A program made the translations under genes and the position numbers. A DNA stretch of 54,878 nucleotides, from NCBI GenBank assembly GCA_025964535.1, contig JAOPYX010000357.1, positions 1-54,878 of the forward strand, read 5' to 3'. Numbering within the stretch: the stretch's first letter is position 1; each line of letters opens with the position of its first letter. Source of the DNA: Actinomycetes bacterium. Lineage in GTDB: Bacteria; Actinomycetota; Thermoleophilia; Gaiellales; Gaiellaceae. Below are positions 10,073 to 19,790 of the stretch, piece by piece. Below the pieces are notes generated by a model, which had not been told where the DNA came from, searched no databases, and was given only the letters and a program-made list of their open reading frames with translations.

Positions 10073-11001
10073 GCGATCGCCACGAGCGCTTTGACAAAGC
10101 CCGGTGGGCGCGATCGCAGCAGCTCGAATGCCTCGTCGATCTGCTCGATAGGGAACGTGTGCGTGTAGAGCGGCGAGGGGTCGAGCTGCCCGACGCGTAC
10201 TGCTGCGAGCGCGGCACGGATTCCCTCGACCGCAATGACTTCGTCGCGCTCGTGCGCGTTCACGACGTCGAGCCCGCGCCAGTTCCAGAGTTGCAGGTCG
10301 ACAGCCCGCAGACCGTCCTGGTGGTACCCGGCGATGACGAGGCGACCGCGGGTGCGGCAGAGCCGTGCCGCGACATCGAGTGTCTCCTGCGCACCTGCGG
10401 CCTCGATCGCGACGTCGCACGTCTGTTCAAGCGTCTGCGCCGGAGTCTCCGCACCGAATACCCGCGCGAGCTCGAGCGAGCTCTCGCGGCGTGAGAACGC
10501 AAGCGTCCTGGCGCCGGCGCCGACGCACAACTGGACGAGCAAGAGGCCGAGGAATCCGGTTCCGACCACTGCGACGGTGTCGCCGGCGCTGACGCCGCTT
10601 CGGGCGAAGACGTTGACGGCGCAGCCGAGCGCCTCACCGGGGAAGGGCCTGCCCACGAGCTCCGGCGGCAGCGCCACGAGCCGGCTCGGGCGCACGGCCA
10701 CGTACTCGGCAAACGCGTGCTGCGAGAGGATGGCGACCGGCTTCGCTGTCTCGAGCTCCACGCCCCAGGCCTCGTGCCCCGGGGCGCCGGCTGCGAGCGG
10801 GTAGTCGAACCACGGCCTGCCCTCCCAGACCGGCAAGCTCGACGCGCAGACGCCGCACCCTTCGACGCGGACGACGACCTCGTCTTCCTGAGGATCGGGA
10901 AATGCGCACGTCTCGACGCTCGTCTGTCCCGGTGCGCCGAGAACGGCCGCTTGCATCGTCCGCGCTGCGATCGTCGGTGGCTGCAGACTGCGCGCGCTCA
11001 A
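10069..11001 (-). CDS. MDR/zinc-type alcohol dehydrogenase-like oxidoreductase
   Basis: GCGVCASSLPVWEG, GAPGHEAWG, GDTVAVVGTGFLGLLLVQLCVGAGA; lacks the 4-Cys structural zinc loop. Confidence 0.8.
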   Translation of the reverse strand: MSARSLQPPTIAARTMQAAVLGAPGQTSVETCAFPDPQEDEVVVRVEGCGVCASSLPVWEGRPWFDYPLAAGAPGHEAWGVELETAKPVAILSQHAFAEYVAVRPSRLVALPPELVGRPFPGEALGCAVNVFARSGVSAGDTVAVVGTGFLGLLLVQLCVGAGARTLAFSRRESSLELARVFGAETPAQTLEQTCDVAIEAAGAQETLDVAARLCRTRGRLVIAGYHQDGLRAVDLQLWNWRGLDVVNAHERDEVIAVEGIRAALAAVRVGQLDPSPLYTHTFPIEQIDEAFELLRSRPPGFVKALVAIA

Positions 11002-12056
11002 CTGGCCTTCGCGGCGGAGAGAGCCGACGTCTCGCGTCCGGCGACCCAGCGCTCCAGCGCTTCCACACCATCCTCGGCATCGACGAGAGGTCGCCAGCCT
11101 GTCTCGGCACGCAGCTGTGACGTGTCCGCGACGTACCAGCGCTGGTCGCCTGCGCGCTCCTCGGCGAACGTCACCGCAGACGGCTCGCCGCGAATCTCCT
11201 CGATCAGCTGCAGAAGCTCCAACAGACTGAGCGTGTTGGCAGGCCCGCCGCCGAGATTGAACGCTCTGCCCGCCAACCGGTCGGCGTCGATCGAGACACG
11301 CAGCATCGCATCCACCAGATCCGTTACGAACAGCACGTCCCGCACCTGGGCGCCGTCGCCGTAGACGGTCACCGGCGCGCCGGTGCGCGTACGGATCAGG
11401 AAGTGCGCAAGCCAGCCTTGATCCTCGGTCCCGTGCTGGTGCTCACCGTAGATGCAGCTCATCCGGAAGACGACGGCCGGCAAGCCGAACGTGTTGGCGT
11501 AGTCGAGGACGTACTGGTCGGCGCCACCCTTCGAGCAGCCGTACGGCGTGCAGAAGTCGAGCCGCCGCCGTTCGCCGATTCCCCGATCGCGAAGCTCATG
11601 GTCAACCGGCTCCCAGCGGTCGGCGCAGCGGTGGAGTGGTACGTCCGGCAGCGACCCGTAGACCTTGTTCGTCGAGGTGAAGAGAAGCGGAACGGGGCGC
11701 GGCAACCGCCGTAGCTCCTCGAGCAGCATGAGGGTTGCGCGGAGGTTGACGTCGAAGTCCTCGAGCGGCAGCTCGACGCTTGTCGTCACGGCCACCTGCC
11801 CGGCAAGATGAAAGACCGCCTCGACCCCGGCGAGCGCGACGCGCAGCGCATCGGCGTCGCGGACGTCGGCGACCATCGCCATGACGCGGCCCCCGTGCCT
11901 CGCCTGCAACCAGTGGAGGTTCTCCTCGACGCCGGGACGGCTCAGGTTGTCGAAGACGACGACGCGACGTCCGTCGCCGAGCAAGCGATCTGCGAGGTTC
12001 GTGCCGACGAAGCCGGCACCACCGGTGATCAGAATGTGCCCGCTCGGCGCGCGCAT
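10998..12056 (-). CDS. NAD-dependent epimerase/dehydratase, CDP-paratose 2-epimerase-like
   Basis: ILITGGAGFVGTNLADRLL; FDNLSRPGVEENLHWL; FCTPYGCSKGGADQYVLDYA; MSCIYGEHQHGTEDQGWLAHF. Confidence 0.85.
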   Translation of the reverse strand: MRAPSGHILITGGAGFVGTNLADRLLGDGRRVVVFDNLSRPGVEENLHWLQARHGGRVMAMVADVRDADALRVALAGVEAVFHLAGQVAVTTSVELPLEDFDVNLRATLMLLEELRRLPRPVPLLFTSTNKVYGSLPDVPLHRCADRWEPVDHELRDRGIGERRRLDFCTPYGCSKGGADQYVLDYANTFGLPAVVFRMSCIYGEHQHGTEDQGWLAHFLIRTRTGAPVTVYGDGAQVRDVLFVTDLVDAMLRVSIDADRLAGRAFNLGGGPANTLSLLELLQLIEEIRGEPSAVTFAEERAGDQRWYVADTSQLRAETGWRPLVDAEDGVEALERWVAGRETSALSAAKAS

Positions 12057-12295
12057 GTGGATCAGCCCTCGTTCACTCCGCGGGATGCAATAAATCCCTT
12101 AGCGCGAGTGACGAGAGCGCACCTTCGCATTTGGCTCGCGTGTCCGCGCTCGGGTACGTAAAACATCGCGTGTTGTCGACGCTGGATCTATGTCAAGCCG
12201 CGGCGTTTGCGTTCCGCGGTGTAAGCAACAGCGTCTTTGTCGAATGTGTTCAGGACGAGGAGCACGCTGTGGCCCAGACGGTCCGCGCAGCTGAG

Positions 12296-12847
12296 ATGAC
12301 GAGTGCCACGCCCGGCGACCGCGGCTTCGAGGTCGTACGTGCGGCTGTGTCGCGCGGCGTCGTCGAGAGCGCTCTTCGCCACATCCACTTGGATCTCGTA
12401 CGCAGTGGAATACCCGTGGATACCCTCGGACGCTGGCTTTGGTCGTCGCATTGGTTCCCCCACCTCAAGTGGGATCCTGCGATCCTGGCTTTGGCCGGCG
12501 CGTTGCCCGACGCGTTGCAAGAAGGCGAGCTGTGCGACCCGCAGATCATCCTGCAGCCGCCTGACGACTGCCCCGACCAGGAGCTGGTAGCGCATGTCGA
12601 TCGAGAGCCCGAGTGGGCGGGGGAGCGGCGGTTCCTTAGGATCGTAGGCGTTGCTTTGAGCGCGGCTCATCGCGAGAACGGCGGCCTCAGGGTCTGGCCG
12701 TTCGACGGCACCGGCCCTGAGGCACTCGAGCTCGCCCCGGGTGACGCGGTCGTGATGCACCCGCGGCTGCCGCATGCGAGCGGGCTCAACCGCGAAGGCG
12801 GCATTCGCTACGCGGTCTACTTCCGCTTTCTGCGCCCGCCGGGCTGA
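12296..12847 (+). CDS. phytanoyl-CoA dioxygenase (PhyH)-like Fe(II)/2OG oxygenase
   Basis: HVDREPEW (HxD) and VVMHPRLPHASGLNREGGIRYAVYFRF distal His/Arg; ORF open from 12131, start uncertain (ATG 12296 chosen). Confidence 0.65.
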   Translation: MTSATPGDRGFEVVRAAVSRGVVESALRHIHLDLVRSGIPVDTLGRWLWSSHWFPHLKWDPAILALAGALPDALQEGELCDPQIILQPPDDCPDQELVAHVDREPEWAGERRFLRIVGVALSAAHRENGGLRVWPFDGTGPEALELAPGDAVVMHPRLPHASGLNREGGIRYAVYFRFLRPPG

Positions 12848-12852
12848 TCGGC

Positions 12853-12886
12853 GATCGCGGACCGCCCCGCAGAGCGGTCCGGGATC
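12853..12886. terminator. bidirectional hairpin terminator candidate between convergent genes
   Basis: CGGACCGC-CCCGCAGA-GCGGTCCG perfect 8-bp stem, extended by GATC/GATC after one mismatch; between stops at 12847 (+) and 12901 (-); no U tract. Confidence 0.6.
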
Positions 12887-12900
12887 ACATTCGGTTGGAG

Positions 12901-13305
12901 CTACGCGTCGCTGGCGCGGCGTCCCTCGCCGTGCCGAGCGGCGTCGGACTGCTCGAGCATCCCCGACACCTGTCCGCCTTCGTCCGTCACCGGGGCGCGG
13001 TGCACGTCGCCGTCGAGCATCCGCTTGAACGCTGCGTCGAGATCGTCGTTCTCACCCACGCTCACGGGACTGTCCGACATCCGCTCGCCGACAGTCGTCG
13101 TGTCGGTGTCCAACCCTTCGGCCACGACGATCGCGATGTCACGATCGGTGATGACGCCGACCAGCTCCTGGTCGTCGTCGATGACCGCGAGGATCGCGAC
13201 GTCTGCGTCGCGCATCGTGCGCGCAGCGTCCGCGATGCTCGTGTCCTCCGTCGTCGTGCGCGCGTCGTTCACCATCGCGTCGTTCACGGTTTCTGATTCC
13301 GCCAC
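12901..13305 (-). CDS. CBS-domain pair protein
   Basis: 134 aa; tandem ...DADVAILAVIDDDQELVGVITDRDIAI... CBS motifs. Confidence 0.85.
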   Translation of the reverse strand: MAESETVNDAMVNDARTTTEDTSIADAARTMRDADVAILAVIDDDQELVGVITDRDIAIVVAEGLDTDTTTVGERMSDSPVSVGENDDLDAAFKRMLDGDVHRAPVTDEGGQVSGMLEQSDAARHGEGRRASDA

Positions 13306-13413
13306 GACATCTCCTTCCGGTTGTCGCTACCCGCCTACAGTGCCGTGCGGCAGACGCAGGAAACGTGCACCTGGGGCACCCCGCTGTACCCTCGGCTCGC
13401 CTCCAACCGGGCG

Positions 13414-15552
13414 CTACGCGGGCTCGACACGCACACGCCCGTCCTCGAGGTTGACGTCCCATCGCCGGTCGAAGGCTCGAACTCCCGTGAGCCGAGCGTC
13501 ACCCACCCATGCCGGCAGCTCCGGCGGCGCGACGGTTCTGAGTGTCTGCCGAGTGCGATCGGGCCGGAGCCCGAGCAGCACCTGGAGCAGCAAGATCGGC
13601 GCGCCTGCCGCCCACGCCTGCGGACGCGCAGCGCTCGGGTACTGGACCGGGTACGACATCTCGAGACGTGGCAGACCCGAGAAGACCTCCGGCAGCTGCC
13701 ATGCAAAGTGCCCTGCTGCATCGAGCATTGCCTGCGCGATGCGATACGCCTCCGGCCACCGCTGGGCGCGTGCAAGCCCCGCCGCGATGAGCGAGTTGTC
13801 GTGCGGCCAGACCGTCCCGTTGTGGTAGCTGAGCGGGCTGTAGGCGCCGTCGGCGGACGACATCGTGCGGATTCCCCAGCCCGACCACAGGCCCGGCCCG
13901 ACGAGGTGATCCACGATCGCTCCGATGCGCTCCGGTGGAACGATGCCGCTCCAGAGCAGGTGACCCATGTTGGACGTCGTGCTGTCGACTCGCTGCTTGC
14001 TCCCGTCGAGCGCAAGCGCATAGGTCCCACGCTCGGGAAACCAAAACGCCTCGTTGAATCGGTGCTTGAGCTCTTCCGCCTCGCGTTCGAGCCGGTCCGC
14101 AAGCTCGGCTTCGCGCCATGCGTCGCGCGCGAGCTCCGCGATCCGCAGCTTCGCGTCATAGACGTAACCCTGGACCTCGCACGGCGCGATCGGTGGCTCG
14201 GCAAGGCGCCCGTCGCGGAAGCGCTGCGAGTCGCCCGAGTCCTTCCACGACTGGTTCTCGAGCCCGTGCGGCGTCCGGCGTTCGTACTCGACGAACCCGT
14301 CTCCATCGCGATCGCCGTATTCGTCGATCCACCGCAGCGCCGCGAGCGCCGGCTCGCGGAACCGGTCGGCGAGTGCCCAGTCGTCGGTCCAGCGCCAGAC
14401 TTCGGAGAGGAGCACGAGGAAGAGCGGCGTCGCGTCGACGGTGCCGTAGTAGCGCTCGAACCACCGGTGCGCAGCCTTGCCGTGCCTGATCTCGTGGATG
14501 ATCTTCCCCGGCTCGGCGTCGATCGAGGGATCGTCCTCGGTCGCCTGCAGCGCTGCGAGCGTATCGAGCGCAGCCCGCCCGAGATCCGGTCCCAGCACCA
14601 GTGTCTGCAGGCACGTCACGAGCGTGTCACGGCCGAAGATCGTCATGAACCACGGAGCTCCGGCCGCTGGGAGCCGACCGCCGCCTTCGCGACTGCGCAT
14701 CCGCAACGCCGCGAGGTCGGTGATCGACTGATCGAACACCGCACCGAGTGCGTGCCAGGAAGCACGGAGCTGTGGCACACGCAGGTGCCAGGCTGCGAGC
14801 GAGTCTCGGGCGCACGCGACCTCGTCGCGGAAGCGCGCATCCTGCTGCCTGGGCGCGATCTGCCCACGCTCGGTCGACGGGAACACGTCCACGAGCAGCT
14901 CCCAGCGCTCGCGGGGTGCGAGAGCGACGCGATAGGAGCTCCCGTGCGCGTCGGTGTCGCCGGGCTTGGAGAGAACGACATGGGTCGACGACGCATCGCC
15001 GTCGGTCAGCCTCGCGTCGTGGGGGCCATCCCACTGACACTCACGGAGCGGCGGCAGCGGCGGCGCGTCGACCGGGTGCCCGAGCGAGAAGTCGTGCTCC
15101 TTCACCGTGATGATGTCCGCAAAGTCGGCACCGAGGTCGACACGGAGCTGGAGCTCGATTGCTTGCTGCGACACGTTTTCGACCACGAGCTGGTCCTGGA
15201 GTGCGTCGCCGACGACGAAGCGTCGGCGTACGAGCGTGAGAGAGTCCGGCTGTAGCCCGTCCGTCACGGGGTTGCGCGCGTGGAACGCTGCCATGAAATC
15301 TTCGATGCGACCAGAGGTCAGCAACAGCGGCTGCTTGCCGTTGATCTTCACGCGTAGCAGAGAGAGGTACCGCAGATCGTCGGCGAAGAAGCCCATGGCT
15401 TCGCCGTGCACATCGCCGAGATCGTCGCAGATACAGAACGTCGAACCGTCGAGGATGGTCAGCTGCACCGGCGCGCGTCCATGTGTCTCCGGATACCGAG
15501 CGAGCGCCGGAAGGAAACCGTGCCTTGGGCTGAGCGAGACTCTCCAGGCCAC
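13414..15552 (-). CDS. glycogen-debranching-type amylo-alpha-1,6-glucosidase (GDE_N_bis plus MGH1-like GH domain)
   Basis: 712 aa; N-term LDGSTFCICDDLGDVHGEAMGFFADDLRYLS; PWFMTIFGRDTLVTCLQTL; YNGTVWPHDNSLIAAGLAR. Confidence 0.85.
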   Translation of the reverse strand: MAWRVSLSPRHGFLPALARYPETHGRAPVQLTILDGSTFCICDDLGDVHGEAMGFFADDLRYLSLLRVKINGKQPLLLTSGRIEDFMAAFHARNPVTDGLQPDSLTLVRRRFVVGDALQDQLVVENVSQQAIELQLRVDLGADFADIITVKEHDFSLGHPVDAPPLPPLRECQWDGPHDARLTDGDASSTHVVLSKPGDTDAHGSSYRVALAPRERWELLVDVFPSTERGQIAPRQQDARFRDEVACARDSLAAWHLRVPQLRASWHALGAVFDQSITDLAALRMRSREGGGRLPAAGAPWFMTIFGRDTLVTCLQTLVLGPDLGRAALDTLAALQATEDDPSIDAEPGKIIHEIRHGKAAHRWFERYYGTVDATPLFLVLLSEVWRWTDDWALADRFREPALAALRWIDEYGDRDGDGFVEYERRTPHGLENQSWKDSGDSQRFRDGRLAEPPIAPCEVQGYVYDAKLRIAELARDAWREAELADRLEREAEELKHRFNEAFWFPERGTYALALDGSKQRVDSTTSNMGHLLWSGIVPPERIGAIVDHLVGPGLWSGWGIRTMSSADGAYSPLSYHNGTVWPHDNSLIAAGLARAQRWPEAYRIAQAMLDAAGHFAWQLPEVFSGLPRLEMSYPVQYPSAARPQAWAAGAPILLLQVLLGLRPDRTRQTLRTVAPPELPAWVGDARLTGVRAFDRRWDVNLEDGRVRVEPA

Positions 15553-15600
15553 CGGTGCGGCCTCGACTTCGACTCTTGCCGCGACTACTGACTAACGGTC

Positions 15601-15888
15601 ATGTCGACGCATCGCCAGCAGCTCAGTCGACTCGAGCGCATGTTCGGCGTCGTCGACGAGATCCGACATGCGAATGAGCGGGATGACCGCGCGCTCGCCG
15701 AGGAGCTGAACGAGCGACTTCGCGCGCTCCTCGCGGAGAGCCCCGAGCGGCTTCTGAAGACGCGGGAGCTTGCAGACTGGCGGTTCTCTGCTGAGACGAA
15801 GCGGGAGAGCGACGCACTCACGGAGGCTTCGCTCGGCGAGCTCAGGGCTGCGGCGCTGGCGCTTGGGCCTACGCCGTCGTGGCACTGA
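15601..15888 (+). CDS. hypothetical protein, 95 aa
   Basis: Helical acidic/basic composition; same strand as the DUF2267 gene; antisense ORF 15592..16305 judged less likely. Confidence 0.5.
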   Translation: MSTHRQQLSRLERMFGVVDEIRHANERDDRALAEELNERLRALLAESPERLLKTRELADWRFSAETKRESDALTEASLGELRAAALALGPTPSWH

Positions 15889-15960
15889 GCCGACTGAGTC
15901 GGTGATGCTCGCGTGGTCAGGCTCCGGACGCGTCGCCGGTGTACGAGTTAGCGTCAGGTC

Positions 15961-16149
15961 ATGGCTATCAATCCCAGGACGATCGAGCAGACGGAGCTCG
16001 ACCTCGAAACCGCGCGAGGGCAGTTCGCAGCGCTGCAGCTCGATCCGCTGGTCAGCGACGACACGAAGCTCGTCGCCGCGGCAATCGCGCAAGCAGGTGC
16101 GGAAGTCGCCCTTGCGGTCGCGCGCATCAGCGGCCGTTCGTCCGAGTAG
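15961..16149 (+). CDS. small hypothetical protein, 62 aa
   Basis: ATG ORF immediately upstream of the DUF2267 gene; soluble helical composition. Confidence 0.45.
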   Translation: MAINPRTIEQTELDLETARGQFAALQLDPLVSDDTKLVAAAIAQAGAEVALAVARISGRSSE

Positions 16150-16161
16150 CGCCCGTCGCCC

Positions 16162-16530
16162 GTGAAGTTCCAGGAGTTCATCCGCAAGGTCGGCGAGCGC
16201 GCCGGTATCCCGGACCGCTTCGAGGCGGAGAAGACATCGGTTGTCGTCGTGCAGGCGCTGTGCGACCGGCTCACCGGCAAAGAGGCGATCGACCTGCTCG
16301 CTCAACTGCCTGCCATGTTCAGGGAGATGATCATCGTCAGCCCAGCCGCGCTCGCGATCTCGATCGACGACTTCGTCGGTCGTGTTGCCGAGGAGTTGGG
16401 GATTCCTCCCGACGACGCTCGGTCACGCATTCGCGCTGTGTTTGCGACGCTGCGTGAAGCTGTGACGCCGGGTGAGTTCCAGGACGTGCTCGAGCAGCTG
16501 GACCCGGAGTACGCGGACCTGCTGGCGTAA
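16162..16530 (+). CDS. DUF2267-family protein
   Basis: MKFQEFIRKVGERAGI...TSVVVVQALCDRLTGKEAIDLLAQLP... resembles DUF2267. Confidence 0.75.
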   Translation: MKFQEFIRKVGERAGIPDRFEAEKTSVVVVQALCDRLTGKEAIDLLAQLPAMFREMIIVSPAALAISIDDFVGRVAEELGIPPDDARSRIRAVFATLREAVTPGEFQDVLEQLDPEYADLLA

Positions 16531-16775
16531 ACGGGCCACCTCATCGTTCCTTGCACAGGCCGAGGCCACCTGACGCCTGGCGGGCTCGCCGCGCGTCCTC
16601 GTACCCTGCGCGCAATGGCAACCCAATCGCTGGGTGCTACCGGGGCAGTGGTCGAGACGATGATCCCCCGCCGGCTCGACCGACTGCCCTGGCCCCGCAC
16701 GCAACGTGGCTTCGGCACGGACGGCGCGCCTGGGACTGGCCGGGTTCCTCCGCGGCTGCCTACGCTCGCGTCGAT

Positions 16776-16952
16776 GTGAATGCGACAACCGACAGGCTGA
16801 CTCCGCTGGTGTGGCCGATCGACGAACCGGCCGCTGGACTCGTCCTCGATCTCGGTGAAGAGGGCAATCCCGATCTTGTGGCATTGCCCGACGAGGTCGA
16901 GGACGAGCTCCTTTGGATCGTGTTGCAACGCCTGCGCGAGCGCGGCGCCTGA
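16776..16952 (+). CDS. possible small protein (58 aa), GTG start
   Basis: VNATTDRLTPLVWPIDEPAAGLVLDLGEEGNPDLVALPDEVEDELLWIVLQRLRERGA has protein-like composition; no clear RBS. Confidence 0.35.
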   Translation: MNATTDRLTPLVWPIDEPAAGLVLDLGEEGNPDLVALPDEVEDELLWIVLQRLRERGA

Positions 16953-16959
16953 GTCGAGG

Positions 16960-17583
16960 TCATTCCGGAAGGCGTGCGAGCGCGCGGCGGCCTCGCGCCG
17001 TCAGCGCAAAGTGCACGTCGATCAACCCATCGGCGAGTAGCTCCGTCGCGTACTCCCAGGGCGGCGAGCCTCCATCCGCGAGAGAGTCTGCGAGCGCCTG
17101 GACCGCGTCCCTCGATGCGACGAACGTCTCGCGGAATTCGGTGCGGTCGAGGCGAAAGCGGAAGGACGGATCGACGGCCGCGAAGTCCTTCTCCGCCACG
17201 ATGCGTCCGACGAGCGAACCGTCGATCTCGACCTCGAGCTCCTCGCCCGGCTTGCCGCGGACCTCGACGGTCGCGCGGTCGTCCGATGTGCCTCGGAAGA
17301 CGAGTGGTCGCACGGCAGGCGGTCCCGGCGGCTCCGGCCGGCGGTAATGCAGGTGGTCGCTCCATGCCCGCTGCAGCTCTTCGTCGGCCACCCATTCGGC
17401 GAGCGATCGCTCGAACTGATCGCGGACATGCGACATGCGCGGCTCGATTCGCCGACGGGTGCTGCTCTCCGGTGCTGCGCGCTTGTGCTCGTTCTGTAAG
17501 TGGTGGTAGTGATGCGCCAATGCCTCGAGCATCTCGCGTCGAGGGAGTGTGTCGAGGTGCCCTGGATGCGTCCTGCTCTTCAA
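16960..17583 (-). CDS. hypothetical protein, 207 aa
   Basis: Balanced composition; strand agrees with downstream dsbA/peroxiredoxin. Confidence 0.55.
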   Translation of the reverse strand: MKSRTHPGHLDTLPRREMLEALAHHYHHLQNEHKRAAPESSTRRRIEPRMSHVRDQFERSLAEWVADEELQRAWSDHLHYRRPEPPGPPAVRPLVFRGTSDDRATVEVRGKPGEELEVEIDGSLVGRIVAEKDFAAVDPSFRFRLDRTEFRETFVASRDAVQALADSLADGGSPPWEYATELLADGLIDVHFALTARGRRALARLPE

Positions 17584-17607
17584 GGGAGCTCCCGGCGGCA
17601 GCTGCGC

Positions 17608-18147
17608 TCAGAGGGCGGCGCTGACGGCGGTGAGCAGCGACTCGAGGTCGTATCCACCGTCGTGACGGATGCCGTTGACGAAGAAGGTTGGCGTGCCGTT
17701 GACGCCGCTTCTGACTCCGCTCGAAAAGTCTTCGCGGATTCGCGGCACGTGCACGTGCGTGTCGAGCTCGAGCGCGAACCGCTCGACGTCGAGCCTCAGT
17801 GCGGCGGCATATGCGAGGAGGTACTGCATGCCGAGGCGGTCCTGATGCTCGAACAACAGATCATGCATCTCCCAGAAGCGATCCTGTGTGCCGGCGGCCT
17901 CGGCCGCTTCGGCCGCTTGCTGTGCGTGCGGGTGGATCTGGGTGAGGGGAAAGTGCCGGTAAGCGAACCTCATCCGATCGCCGATGATCTGCATGACGTG
18001 GTTCACAGAGTTGTGGGCGGCTCCGCAGAACGGGCATTCGAAGTCGCCGTACTCGACGAGCGTGACGGGCGCCGTCGCCGGCCCGCGCACGTGGTCGCGT
18101 GCGCTGACCGGCACCGTCAGACGAGGCCGGTCGAGGACGGCGCTCAT
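17608..18147 (-). CDS. DsbA-family thioredoxin-fold oxidoreductase
   Basis: VTLVEYGDFECPFCGAAHNSVNHV (CPFC); GVRSGVNGTPTFFVNG cis-Pro region. Confidence 0.85.
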   Translation of the reverse strand: MSAVLDRPRLTVPVSARDHVRGPATAPVTLVEYGDFECPFCGAAHNSVNHVMQIIGDRMRFAYRHFPLTQIHPHAQQAAEAAEAAGTQDRFWEMHDLLFEHQDRLGMQYLLAYAAALRLDVERFALELDTHVHVPRIREDFSSGVRSGVNGTPTFFVNGIRHDGGYDLESLLTAVSAAL

Positions 18148-18641
18148 GCCGCCTTCTCACGTGCCATCGACTCGAGCGCGATCAGGATCCCGTCTGCTCC
18201 AGGGTTGACTCCGACCGGTGACACGTAGCTCCAGCGGATCGTTCCTCCCTCGTCGACCACGAACAGCGCCCGCTTGCTCATCCCGGTACCGTCGTCGTAG
18301 ACGCCGTAGCGTTGTGCCACCTCTCCTTTCGGATGAAAGTCCGCGAGAAGCGGGAAGTGGAGGTTGCGGTGCTGTGCAAACGCGACGTGACACCAAGCAT
18401 GGTCGATCGAGATGCCGACCAGCTCCGCGGCGTATCGCTTGAACTCCGGTAGCACCTCGTTGTACAGCGACATCTGATCGGTGCAGATCGGGCTCCAGTC
18501 CGCGGGATAGAAGGCCATGACCAGGCGTCGGCCCCCGAAGTCGGCCAGGCTCACGGACTGGTCAGGCGTCGATCGAAGGTCGAAGCCCGGCGCTGCGGTA
18601 CCCGGCTCGAGCGCGCGCGTCGGGTACTCCGTCGTCGTCAT
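18144..18641 (-). CDS. peroxiredoxin (AhpC/TSA-redoxin)
   Basis: LVMAFYPADWSPICTDQMSLYNE peroxidatic Cys region; ISIDHAWCHVAFAQHRNLHFPLLADFHPKGEVAQRYGVYDD; 4-nt overlap with dsbA-like gene. Confidence 0.85.
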   Translation of the reverse strand: MTTTEYPTRALEPGTAAPGFDLRSTPDQSVSLADFGGRRLVMAFYPADWSPICTDQMSLYNEVLPEFKRYAAELVGISIDHAWCHVAFAQHRNLHFPLLADFHPKGEVAQRYGVYDDGTGMSKRALFVVDEGGTIRWSYVSPVGVNPGADGILIALESMAREKAA

Positions 18642-18787
18642 GCTCTCGCTATAGCCGCGATCCGCCGCCGCTCGGGACACTCAGGGGTCATCGGGGTCCA
18701 GGCTCGCCGCCTGGGGCGGCTCGGCGTTCCTCCACCGGTCACTACGGTCGAAAGAGAGAAGCGCTCGATTCGATTGAGGAGGCAGAG

Positions 18788-19246
18788 ATGCTGATGCGTT
18801 TCGACCCATTCCGCGGGCTGGACCGGCTTGCCGAGGAGCTGACGGGCTCGGCGGAGCGTACGCCCCGCACATTTCCGATGGACGCGTATCGCCGCGGGGA
18901 GGACGTCGTTCTGCTCTTTGACCTGCCGGGCGTCGATCCGCAATCGATCGACCTGACGGTCGACCAGCACGTGCTGACAGTGCGCGCCGAGCGGCGGTCG
19001 GAACGCGAGGATGGGGCGGAGGTGCTCGCGGCCGAGCGCCCGCAGGGCAGCTTCGTCCGGCGCGTGTTCCTCGGCGACGCACTCGACATGGACCGGATCA
19101 GCGCCGAGTACCACAACGGCGTTCTCCAATTGACGATCCCGGTGTCCGAGCGGGCGAAGCCGCGCAAGATCGAGGTCGCCGCAGACGGGCAGCAGCAGGC
19201 ACAGCCTGTCGGGCAGCAGTCGCAGCCGGTAGGCGCAGGAACGTAG
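18788..19246 (+). CDS. Hsp20/alpha-crystallin small heat-shock protein
   Basis: RFDPFRGLDRL...MDAYRRGEDVVLLFDLPGVDPQSIDLTVDQHVLTVRAERR; GVLQLTIPVSERAKPRKIEV. Confidence 0.9.
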   Translation: MLMRFDPFRGLDRLAEELTGSAERTPRTFPMDAYRRGEDVVLLFDLPGVDPQSIDLTVDQHVLTVRAERRSEREDGAEVLAAERPQGSFVRRVFLGDALDMDRISAEYHNGVLQLTIPVSERAKPRKIEVAADGQQQAQPVGQQSQPVGAGT

Positions 19247-19747
19247 ATGGCCGGCGAGCCAAGGGCCGCCGGCGAGGCAGCCCGCGGAGCTGGGGAGCCG
19301 AGCGGGATCGTCCGTTGCCCGAACTGCGGGGCGCGGAACCGTCTTCGGCCGAACGCGGAGGGCATTCCTCGCTGCGCACGGTGCCAGAGCGTCCTGCCGT
19401 GGATCACGAGCGCGACCGAGGCGTCGTTCGACGAGGAGACCCACGCTTCGGTCCCGGTGGTCGTCGACTTCTGGGCCCCGTGGTGCGCACCGTGCCGGAT
19501 GGTGCAGCCCGTTCTGGAGAGATTGGCCGGCGAGTACGCCGGCCGGCTGAAAGTGGTCGAGGTCAACGTCGACGAGCAGCCACGGCTCGCGCAGCGGTGG
19601 CAGGCGATGAGCATCCCGATGCTGGTGGTGCTGCGCGACGGCGAAGAGCTCGACCGAATCATCGGCGCACTTCCACCTGCCGAGCTCGAACGGCGCTTGC
19701 AGCCCGCCCTCGACGCGGGCGCGCAGCACGCCGGGAGTCCGACGTGA
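19247..19747 (+). CDS. thioredoxin with N-terminal zinc ribbon (Trx2/TrxC-like)
   Basis: [30 protein letters not shown] zinc ribbon, then [24 protein letters not shown]. Confidence 0.9.
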   Translation: MAGEPRAAGEAARGAGEPSGIVRCPNCGARNRLRPNAEGIPRCARCQSVLPWITSATEASFDEETHASVPVVVDFWAPWCAPCRMVQPVLERLAGEYAGRLKVVEVNVDEQPRLAQRWQAMSIPMLVVLRDGEELDRIIGALPPAELERRLQPALDAGAQHAGSPT

Positions 19748-19790
19748 GCGTGCCGAACCGAAGCTCGACGCAGTAGGGAGGAAGTGCGAG

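Noticed and set aside
13321-15255. 644-aa plus-strand ORF opposite the glucosidase gene
   Set aside because: Arg/Glu-rich antisense frame; the minus-strand product is a recognisable GH enzyme
15592-16305. 237-aa minus-strand ORF opposite three small plus-strand genes
   Set aside because: Arg-rich and without recognisable motifs; the plus-strand DUF2267-type gene and neighbours are more plausible
18681-18787. HAIR or CIRCE heat-shock operator upstream of hsp20
   Set aside because: Only an imperfect CTCGATTCGATTGAG element next to the RBS; no match to CTTGAGT-N7-ACTCAAG or CIRCE by eye
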